From: Gammaproteobacteria bacterium
GTDB lineage: Bacteria > Pseudomonadota > Gammaproteobacteria > Steroidobacterales > JABDKV01
Direction of reading: 5' to 3'
DNA length: 51,901 bases
Assembly (NCBI GenBank): GCA_024638445.1
Contig: JAHEKH010000009.1
Coordinates: 1 to 51,901, forward strand
Shown here: in pieces, positions 34,894 to 41,044 of the stretch
Position numbering within the stretch: the stretch's first letter is position 1
Layout of the letters: every line of letters begins with the position of its first letter
Notes under the pieces: generated by a model
The model's database searches: none
The model's input: the letters and a program-made list of their open reading frames with translations, nothing else
Told to the model about the DNA's origin: nothing
Translations under genes and position numbers: made by a program

Positions 34894-36081
34894 ATGCCGC
34901 CGGTGATCCGGATTCTGACCTACAGCACCCTGTTCCCCAATGCCGCACAGCCGGGGCACGGGCCTTTCGTCGAGAACCGCCTGCGCCAGCTGGTCGGCAC
35001 GGGCGAGGTGGCCGCCACGGTCGTCGCTCCCGTTCCCTGGTTTCCCTTCAGCCATCCGGTTTTCGGCAGCTATGCCGCGTTTGCAGCGGCTCCACGTCAC
35101 GAGATCCGCCATGGAATCGAGGTCGTGCATCCCCGTTACCCGGTCATTCCGCGGTTCGGCATGAACCTCGCCCCCACCCTCCTCGAACGTTACTCACGCC
35201 GCGCCGTAGGCCGTGCGCTGGAGGCCGATCCGGCCATCCGGCTCATCGATGCGCATTACTTCTACCCGGATGGCGTGGCGGCGGTGCGCCTGGGACAACG
35301 TTTCGGACTGCCCGTGTTCATCACGGCGCGCGGCACCGATATCAACCTGATCCCGCAATTCGAGCGTCCACGACGAATGATCCTCGAGGCGGCTTCCCGG
35401 GCCGCGGGCATCATTACCGTCTGCCAGGCGCTGAAGGACGGGCTGACCGAAATGGGGGTCGATCCCGGCCGGATTACCGTCTTGCGTAACGGCGTCGACT
35501 TCACGATGTTCGGGCCGCGACCGGTCGACACCGCGCGGGAACAGACCGGTATTGCGGGCACGACGCTGTTATCGGTCGGGCTGCTGATCGAGCGTAAGGG
35601 TCATCACCTGGTTATCGATGCGTTGCCGACGCTGCCCGACGTCAACCTGGTCATCATCGGTGACGGGCCGATGCGAGACGAGCTGGAAGCACAGGCCGGC
35701 CGGCTCGGCGTGCGGGAGCGAGTGAAATTCGTCGGCCGGGTGCCACAGGCCGAGCTGCCGGCCTGGTACAACGCCGCCGATGCCCTGGTCCTCGCATCGA
35801 GTCGTGAGGGCATGGCCAATGTGCTCCTCGAATCGCTCGCCTGCGGTACCCCGGTCGTTGCCACACCCTTGTGGGGAACTCCGGAGGTGATCGCGACCCC
35901 GGCCGCGGGACGGCTGTCGGCCGATCGTTCCGCCGAGGCACTGGCTGCGGCCATCCGCGAGCTGCTCGCCAATCCGCCTGCCCGGGCTGACACCCTCGCC
36001 TACTCAAAAAACTTCAGCTGGGACGCCACCAGCCGCGGCCAGATCGAGCTGTTCAGCCAGGTACCCGCAAGAACTTCGTAG
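34894..36081 (+). CDS. Glycosyltransferase family 4 protein
   Basis: A 395-aa GT-B glycosyltransferase. The start at 34894 (MPPVIRILTYSTLF) opens the N-terminal Rossmann domain (PNAAQPGHGPFVENRL); the frame open further upstream covers the kinase gene. The C-terminal GT4 domain has LLIERKGHHLVIDAL, VIIGDGPMRDELE, FVGRVPQAELPAWY and the nucleotide-sugar-binding SSREGMANVLLESLACGTPV. It transfers a sugar to a surface glycan or lipid-linked acceptor. It is divergent from the kinase across 54 bp. Donor and acceptor are unknown; a role in the exopolysaccharide of the first region is possible. Confidence 0.92.
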   Translation: MPPVIRILTYSTLFPNAAQPGHGPFVENRLRQLVGTGEVAATVVAPVPWFPFSHPVFGSYAAFAAAPRHEIRHGIEVVHPRYPVIPRFGMNLAPTLLERYSRRAVGRALEADPAIRLIDAHYFYPDGVAAVRLGQRFGLPVFITARGTDINLIPQFERPRRMILEAASRAAGIITVCQALKDGLTEMGVDPGRITVLRNGVDFTMFGPRPVDTAREQTGIAGTTLLSVGLLIERKGHHLVIDALPTLPDVNLVIIGDGPMRDELEAQAGRLGVRERVKFVGRVPQAELPAWYNAADALVLASSREGMANVLLESLACGTPVVATPLWGTPEVIATPAAGRLSADRSAEALAAAIRELLANPPARADTLAYSKNFSWDATSRGQIELFSQVPARTS

Positions 36082-36265
36082 ACACGCCCCCCGGCCGCGA
36101 TCCCGGCTGCGGAGCTTCCCTGCCTGGCCGGCCCTCGCTACCGCGACTCCTGCCCGCGTCGGAGCAGCGTCAGCTCTCTCGCGCAATCCCGCAACAACAC
36201 CCCAGGGATCACGGGCAGCAAGCCGCTCCAACAGGGAATCCCCCCCCAGCCTTGCGACCACCCCA

Positions 36266-36342
36266 GCGAGAGAGCTGTCGGTGCCTTTCTTTGATGACGT
36301 CAGATCCTCGGCAGCAAAGAAAGGTGCCGGCAGCTCTCTCGC
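36266..36342 (+). ncRNA. 28-bp hairpin, repeat unit 1
   Basis: Left arm 36266-36293, 21-nt loop 36294-36314, right arm 36315-36342. All 28 positions pair if read as plus-strand RNA, with three G-U wobbles; on the opposite strand those would be A-C mismatches. The loop carries the palindrome TGACGTCA (36295-36302). Whether it is transcribed is unknown. Confidence 0.55.
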
Positions 36343-36423
36343 GCAACCTCGCAAAAAAGCCCGAGGGATCACGGGCAGCAAGCCGCTCCAACAGGGAATC
36401 CCCCCAGCCTTGCGACCACCCCA

Positions 36424-36500
36424 GCGAGAGAGCTGCCGGTGCTTTCCTTTGGTGACGTCAGATCCTCGGCATCAAAGGAAAGTGCCGGCAGCTCTCTCGC
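36424..36500 (+). ncRNA. 28-bp hairpin, repeat unit 2
   Basis: Left arm 36424-36451, 21-nt loop 36452-36472, right arm 36473-36500. All 28 positions pair in plus-strand RNA with two G-U wobbles. Relative to unit 1, stem positions 20 and 23 have both partners changed (C-G to U-A and U-A to C-G), so pairing is kept. The loop again has TGACGTCA (36453-36460). Confidence 0.55.
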
Positions 36501-36550
36501 GCAATCCCGGAACCAGTCCCCGGAATCGCGACTCCAGCTGCTTACACCAC

Positions 36551-37543
36551 CTAGTTGCTGCGCGGCAGGCCAATGAAGGTCCCGCCATGCTCGTTGCACA
36601 GCAGCCGCATCAGCGTTGCAAACCGAATCCCGGTTTCGTGCAACCGCGGATCCTGCTCCAGCATGACGGGAAAACCCACCGCGTGTATCCGCACCAGCCG
36701 GTTACCATCCGGGCCGATCCGGTTAATCTTGTTGACTGCATCGAGCACCGGCTGGATGGCGCCACCGGCAAACTCGTCGCCAAAAACGTAGATGCTTATT
36801 TTTTTGTCAGGCGAATAGAACGTCGAAATGGCCCGGGTGATGCCCTCCACCGGGCTCGAGTTACTGAACACCCGCCAGCCCCGCAACGTGCTGATGATCG
36901 CATCCCGCCGGGCGCGTGAATCCGGGATCCAGCGGCCCCGGTATCGCGGAAACATGTATTGCCCGTTGTCATTCATGACCTGGATACCCTTCACTTCCGG
37001 GTAAACGGCCAGCGTCTCCGACACTTTCTGCTGCACCAGCGGCCAGGCGTAGGAAAACATGCTGACCGACGTATCGATGACGAAGATGATGTACTCGCTG
37101 TCGGCCGGTATTCCACCGACAATGCTGCTGGGCGCCGAATCGTAGATTCGCAGTTCATCGATCTCGCGTGTCAGCTCACGCAGCGTGTATTCGAGTCGTT
37201 CCTCGAGAATGTTGGCAACCGACGAGTCTTTGTCGGAAACGTCGAACTCACCGCTCAGCACTTTCAGCCGGCTGGTCAGCCGTGCGAGTTCGCCCTTGCG
37301 CCGGGATACCCGGTCACGCCGGTCCTCGCGCTCGGCGTCCACGGCGACAACCTGGCTGCGCAGGGACTCGACCCGCTCGCGCAGCTCAGTTACTTCGGTG
37401 CGCAGGGCCTCCGTGGTTTTTTCGAGGACGATCGGCTGCGTCACCTTGGTGATGACCAGCAGCAACAGGATTGCGCCAAAGCCACAGGCGATCGCGTCGA
37501 GAAACGACAGGCTGAAAGGCTGAATTTCACGCCGTTTCGCCAT
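36551..37543 (-). CDS. Membrane-anchored VWA protein with TolR/ExbD-like N-terminal helix (A)
   Basis: A 330-aa protein. A short basic cytosolic N-terminus is followed by one TM helix (about 13-33) opening with SFLDAIACGFGA, where Asp16 lies at the position of the proton-path Asp of TolR/ExbD (FLDVLLVLL). A periplasmic coiled coil (40-130) leads to a von Willebrand A domain (151-330) with the metal site DTSVS (Asp157, Ser159, Ser161). Last gene of the operon, starting 2 nt after the paralogue at 37546. A role as a stator-driven periplasmic binding or mechanical element with the TolQ-like protein is inferred. Confidence 0.85.
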   Translation of the reverse strand: MAKRREIQPFSLSFLDAIACGFGAILLLLVITKVTQPIVLEKTTEALRTEVTELRERVESLRSQVVAVDAEREDRRDRVSRRKGELARLTSRLKVLSGEFDVSDKDSSVANILEERLEYTLRELTREIDELRIYDSAPSSIVGGIPADSEYIIFVIDTSVSMFSYAWPLVQQKVSETLAVYPEVKGIQVMNDNGQYMFPRYRGRWIPDSRARRDAIISTLRGWRVFSNSSPVEGITRAISTFYSPDKKISIYVFGDEFAGGAIQPVLDAVNKINRIGPDGNRLVRIHAVGFPVMLEQDPRLHETGIRFATLMRLLCNEHGGTFIGLPRSN

Positions 37544-37545
37544 GC

Positions 37546-38643
37546 TCAGGGCCAGTCCTTCGAAGGACTCATGAACGAACCACCGGTTGCCATCGCCAGC
37601 CGCCAGAAGCTGACCGCACCCTGCGGGTCACCCTCGATCGGCATGAGAATCGTGTTGATCGGTATGCCGATGGGCAGCTGTTCGAGCGACCGGTTGAACA
37701 GCCGCAACCGGTTTCGCGGCGAGACCGTGCGCCGCCGCGGTGGTGACTCACCAACCGTCGGCAGCCCATCGGTAATCAACACGACGTTGTCTGGCATAGG
37801 GTCGAGACTGCGAATTGCATTGAAGGACTGGTACAGGCTGGTTCCCTTTGCCGGGTCGATCGACTGCAGCGCCTTGATCATCTTCGTGATGGCCGCCTTG
37901 TCGGTCGCCGCATACCACTCGTTCTCGGTGCCCGCCAGCAGCGGCCGGGCGCTGTCGTTGAAGACGTACACCTGGAAATCGACCGTCTCCGGGAGCCGCG
38001 ACAGGATCCATTCGACGCTGCGCACCGAGCGCTGCCACTTGGCCGAATCGACTTTGCGTTCGAAGGGCATATTGCGTCGGCGAATGATGTTGACGACCGT
38101 GGTGTCGAGCATGCTCGCCGACATGTCCAGCATGATCAGCAGCCGCCGCCCGCCCAGCCGCAGACCGGTCAGGTACTGGCGGTCTCCCTGGCCAAGGAAA
38201 TCCCGCGCATCGGCCTCGGTGAGCTTGCGTTCCTCCGCCGCCCCCTCAAGCCGGTTGTGTTCGTCCTCGAGCGACTTGATATCGGCCATGAGCGCGGCAA
38301 TGTTTTCCCGCTGCGACATGGTCGTTTCATCCTGGTTGGCCATCTCGTCGCGGGCCCGGGCGATTTCCTCCGTAATCTGCCTCACCTGGGCCTGTAGCTG
38401 CACCAGGTCACGGTCGGCTTCCTCGATTTCCGATTTCGCGCGGCTGATGTGAACGTCGCTTTCCTCGATCTCCTGGGTCAGGGACTCGATCTCGATCAAC
38501 AGGTCCTCGTTGATCCGGTCGGACCGTTCCAGGGTCGAGTGATGGATCAGCATGAAGACCAGCACCGTCGCGCCGAAGCCACACGACATGATGTCGAGGA
38601 ACGACAGGCTGAATACCGTGAATCTTCTTTGCTTACGCGCCAT
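37546..38643 (-). CDS. Membrane-anchored VWA protein with TolR/ExbD-like N-terminal helix (B)
   Basis: A 365-aa paralogue of the next gene. The N-terminus MARKQRR and TM helix (12-34) contain SFLDIMSCGFGA with Asp17 at the TolR/ExbD Asp position. A long periplasmic coiled coil follows (40-140), then a VWA domain with metal site DMSAS (Asp173, Ser175, Ser177), the later Thr in KGTSLY and Asp in LITDGLPT. The start overlaps the FHA gene by 11 nt. Having two different VWA subunits suggests a heteromeric complex with the TolQ-like channel. No peptidoglycan-binding (OmpA-like) domain is present. Confidence 0.86.
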   Translation of the reverse strand: MARKQRRFTVFSLSFLDIMSCGFGATVLVFMLIHHSTLERSDRINEDLLIEIESLTQEIEESDVHISRAKSEIEEADRDLVQLQAQVRQITEEIARARDEMANQDETTMSQRENIAALMADIKSLEDEHNRLEGAAEERKLTEADARDFLGQGDRQYLTGLRLGGRRLLIMLDMSASMLDTTVVNIIRRRNMPFERKVDSAKWQRSVRSVEWILSRLPETVDFQVYVFNDSARPLLAGTENEWYAATDKAAITKMIKALQSIDPAKGTSLYQSFNAIRSLDPMPDNVVLITDGLPTVGESPPRRRTVSPRNRLRLFNRSLEQLPIGIPINTILMPIEGDPQGAVSFWRLAMATGGSFMSPSKDWP

Positions 38644-40006
38644 TGCCCTGGGATACGGTGATCAGCTGGAGTAGCTGGTCCGGACCACCCAGCCGCAGCA
38701 CATCGCCGTAGTGCACCGGGCATTCGCCGTCTACACGGCGGTCGTTGACAAACGTGCCGTGCTGGCTCCGATCCTGCACGAACACGCCGCCATCGCGCCG
38801 CACGATGAGCGCGTGATCGCCGGAGACACCGGCCAGGTCACCGATCAGCACAACCGACGGCTGGCCGTCGGCAGGCTGTGCGCCAAGATGAACCTGGTCT
38901 GCAATACGGATGGCGCGGCCGCGATACAGCACGTGTGTGGGCAACGCCGCGTCGTCGGGTGGGTTATCGCCGGGTAAGGGCAGCGACACCGGGTCGCGCC
39001 GCCAGCTCACGCTGGTGACAAAGGCAATCGAGTCGCCGCCGCTGGTGGCAATTTCTTCCGCGCGCCGCAGTGCCCCGGTGCCGGCCTGGCCGGCCACGAG
39101 CTCGATAAATTCACAGCCCGGCATGCCTGCGGACAGGGCGTCGCGCAGACCGGGGAACGCACCCAGCCGGTCAGACAACATCAGCGTGACCGGCTCACCC
39201 GGTCGGCTGGCCGCCGCAATGCTGCGCGTCAACCGCCGGTACAGCGGTTCGGCAGCCTCCGCCAGCGTCTGCCTTCCGATGTCCGCCCGGAAGTCGCGAT
39301 CGCCACGCTGCAGGACCAGCGCCACCTTGCCGTCTCCGGCGGGCTGGGAAAGCCAGCCGGGCAATGCGTCGTAGAGTTCCTGTTCGGACTCCGCGGAGTG
39401 CATCGGGTCGTAGCGGGTATTGCGAACGAACACGTCACCGACAGCGGCGGCCCAGGCGTCGTGGAAATGGCCCAGACCGGCATCGTCGACCGCAGCAGCA
39501 GCGGCGCGGCGCAGCCGCCCGCCCTGCGTCAGCGTGGTCAGTACCGCGCGCTTCTGCATCAGCTCGAGGTGCATCAGGTGCCGGCCGGGCGCCGCCTGTT
39601 CCGCAGCGACGACCGCCTGGTCGACGATCCCGCTGACCGGTATCGCACACTCACGTGCGATACCCAGCAACAGGCTGAGCTGCTCCCGGTCATAGCTGCC
39701 GGGCACGACGAGGATGACCTGGCTCACGCCATCGGCCACCGCCGACCACGTGTCCTTGAGGTGGTGATAGGCGAGATCGGCGCGGGTTGCCGCACCGCGC
39801 ACGGATGCCGGCAGTGCCTCCAGGCTCAGGTTGCCCCAGATGTCGTCAAAAACGCGTCCGGGCGCCAGCCGCGCCTGAGCGCGGGCAGCGTTCCCGGTCA
39901 CCACGTCACCGTTGACGACCGCGAATCCCGGGCTCTCCGCCTTCAGACCGTCTTCGCCCAGCACACGCAGGCTGACATCGTTGATCTCGAATGCGAGTGT
40001 TGTCAT
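38633..40006 (-). CDS. Hsp70/actin-fold protein fused to an FHA domain
   Basis: A 457-aa cytosolic protein. The start at 40006 (MTTLAFEIND) overlaps the TolQ-like stop by 1 nt. The first ~340 residues follow an Hsp70-like layout: an opening beta-hairpin, GFAVVNGDVVTGNAARAQ (28-45), VILVVPGSYDREQLSLLLG (97-115) and the IVDQAVVAA segment. The phosphate-binding glycines are poorly kept, so ATPase activity is doubtful. The C-terminus is a clear FHA domain (about 365-450) with SGDHALI and DRSQHGTFVND (412-422), which binds phosphothreonine. It likely links the kinase/phosphatase pair to the membrane complex encoded on either side. Confidence 0.82.
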   Translation of the reverse strand: MTTLAFEINDVSLRVLGEDGLKAESPGFAVVNGDVVTGNAARAQARLAPGRVFDDIWGNLSLEALPASVRGAATRADLAYHHLKDTWSAVADGVSQVILVVPGSYDREQLSLLLGIARECAIPVSGIVDQAVVAAEQAAPGRHLMHLELMQKRAVLTTLTQGGRLRRAAAAAVDDAGLGHFHDAWAAAVGDVFVRNTRYDPMHSAESEQELYDALPGWLSQPAGDGKVALVLQRGDRDFRADIGRQTLAEAAEPLYRRLTRSIAAASRPGEPVTLMLSDRLGAFPGLRDALSAGMPGCEFIELVAGQAGTGALRRAEEIATSGGDSIAFVTSVSWRRDPVSLPLPGDNPPDDAALPTHVLYRGRAIRIADQVHLGAQPADGQPSVVLIGDLAGVSGDHALIVRRDGGVFVQDRSQHGTFVNDRRVDGECPVHYGDVLRLGGPDQLLQLITVSQGNGA

Positions 40007-40824
40007 CAGCGCACCTGCAGATGCTGGACCAGCCGGTCGTCGCAATAGTTTTGCGCTTCCATGACCAGCCGCTCCTGCAGCAGCTGGAGCTGGTGCATCA
40101 GGAACATCAACACGATGCTCAACAGCAGTGCCACGAAAGTGGAGTTGAACGCCACGCCTAGACTCTCGGTCACACCGGAAATATTGCCCTCGACGGCCTG
40201 GTGCGCCTGGCTCAGCGCTTCACCGATGCCGCGCACCGTGCCGATAAAGCCGATCGACGGTATCGCCCAGGCAATGTACCGGACCATTGAAAGCTCGGAA
40301 TCCAGCCGCTCCGACTCGGCCTCGCACACCGTGCGAATTGACGTCGACACGTCCTGGATATTTCGGGTAGAGCGAAAACGGTGCAGACCGGTCAGCAGCG
40401 CGCGAGGCAACAGCGTGTCTCGTTCGGCCGCCGGCAGCGCCTGTACCGGCCTCGAGAACTGTCGCGTGTCCTCGGGCAGGATAGACATCCCCTCGTTGAC
40501 CGGCACCAGGTCACGCAGGAGCATCTTGCGCTCCCGCACCGCGCCGGCCGCCTTGTAGCCCATGATGGCCATGGCCCAGAGCATCAGGATGAAGCAGGTT
40601 TCCTGTTCGAAGTCACGAATGAGCACATAGATCGAGCGCTCCGGGACGAAATCCCGGTCGATTTCCATCTGCGCGCGCTGTTCGGCCATGACCTCGGCTG
40701 CCTTCGGCCTCACGACTGACACGTACATGCCGTGCACGACAATGACGGAAATTACCAGGGCGAATACCTGGAACAGGAATTCGAATGGAATGCTGTTCCG
40801 CCGGATGGCTGCAACTTCCTGCAT
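40006..40824 (-). CDS. TolQ/ExbB/MotA-family proton-channel protein
   Basis: A 272-aa inner-membrane protein with TM helices near 15-35, 75-94, 182-200 and 227-245. The conserved MotA/TolQ/ExbB region is seen as IPSIGFIGTVRGIGEAL (188-204) and TESLGVAFNSTFVAL (219-233). The ATG at 40824 lies 1 nt after the stop of the 49-aa gene; the frame to 40917 shadows that gene. TolQ-type proteins form the pentamer around TolR-type helices and use proton flow for work in the periplasm. The only candidate partners in the window are the two VWA proteins with the matching Asp. Confidence 0.9.
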   Translation of the reverse strand: MQEVAAIRRNSIPFEFLFQVFALVISVIVVHGMYVSVVRPKAAEVMAEQRAQMEIDRDFVPERSIYVLIRDFEQETCFILMLWAMAIMGYKAAGAVRERKMLLRDLVPVNEGMSILPEDTRQFSRPVQALPAAERDTLLPRALLTGLHRFRSTRNIQDVSTSIRTVCEAESERLDSELSMVRYIAWAIPSIGFIGTVRGIGEALSQAHQAVEGNISGVTESLGVAFNSTFVALLLSIVLMFLMHQLQLLQERLVMEAQNYCDDRLVQHLQVR

Positions 40825-40825
40825 G

Positions 40826-40975
40826 TCAGATATCCGTCGGGAATGCGACGGCGGTATCGGCTTCGACGACTTCACTCGGCGAAAAGTTGTCGTCTTCGGC
40901 GTCCTCGTCCTGGGCAAAGGCCACCAGCCCCACGGTCAGCACCGCGGCTAGGAACAGGTAGGCAACGGTTCGCAT
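40826..40975 (-). CDS. 49-aa exported acidic peptide
   Basis: A small gene with a strong ribosome site (GAGGAG, 7 nt before the ATG at 40975). It encodes a signal peptide (MRTVAYLFLAAVLTVGLVAFA) and a ~28-residue mature acidic tail (QDEDAEDDNFSPSEVVEADT...). It lies between the SUMF1-type gene (69 bp) and the TolQ-like gene (1 nt). No family is recognised. It may be a small periplasmic subunit of the complex. Confidence 0.75.
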   Translation of the reverse strand: MRTVAYLFLAAVLTVGLVAFAQDEDAEDDNFSPSEVVEADTAVAFPTDI

Positions 40976-40990
40976 CTCGTTCTCCTCACC

Positions 40991-41007
40991 GGCCGGACAA
41001 CCCGGCC
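40991..41007 (-). other. Hairpin just upstream of the 49-aa gene
   Basis: GGCCGG / CCGGCC stem with a 5-nt loop, ending a few bases before the GAGGAG ribosome site. It may serve as an RNA-processing or translation-balancing element within the operon. No T-run follows. Confidence 0.3.
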
Positions 41008-41044
41008 TCTCAAAGTTGGACTGCAACGGGCAGCAGACATTCCC

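Larger units (their letters stand above)
36171..36500 (+). repeat. Tandem ~159-bp repeat, two full units
   Basis: The 16-mer-like block CAGCTCTCTCGCGCAA begins at 36171 and 36331 and recurs, slightly changed, at 36489, giving periods of 160 and 158 bp. Between blocks, a near-identical spacer (for example AGGGATCACGGGCAGCAAGC at 36204 and 36364) is followed by a long inverted repeat. The 2-bp length difference comes from a C-run (8 versus 6). The first block at 36171 looks like the right arm of a third, truncated unit. Confidence 0.88.
36082..36550. other. 469-bp intergenic region with tandem hairpin repeats
   Basis: This is the only stretch over 300 bp without a gene. It lies between the end of the glycosyltransferase (plus) and the end of the VWA operon (minus). 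Most of it is the ~159-bp repeat annotated separately. Short open frames run through it on both strands, but they only echo the repeat and lack ribosome sites. No terminator with a T-run is seen. Confidence 0.7.

Noticed and set aside
34840-35130. 97-codon N-terminal extension of the kinase
   Set aside because: It overlaps the divergent glycosyltransferase and lacks domain character; the kinase fold starts at the ATG at 34839.
36171-36500. Possible CRISPR array
   Set aside because: Repeats are ~159 bp, the spacers are near-identical copies, and no cas genes are present.
36004-36919. Several open frames of 60-212 codons on both strands across the hairpin repeat
   Set aside because: They simply translate the tandem repeat and neighbouring genes, have no ribosome sites or conserved start, and run in conflicting frames.
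36551-40824. Zorya-type anti-phage defence (ZorA/ZorB motor)
   Set aside because: The TolQ-like protein lacks the long ZorA tail, the partners have VWA rather than peptidoglycan-binding domains, and no nuclease or helicase gene is nearby.
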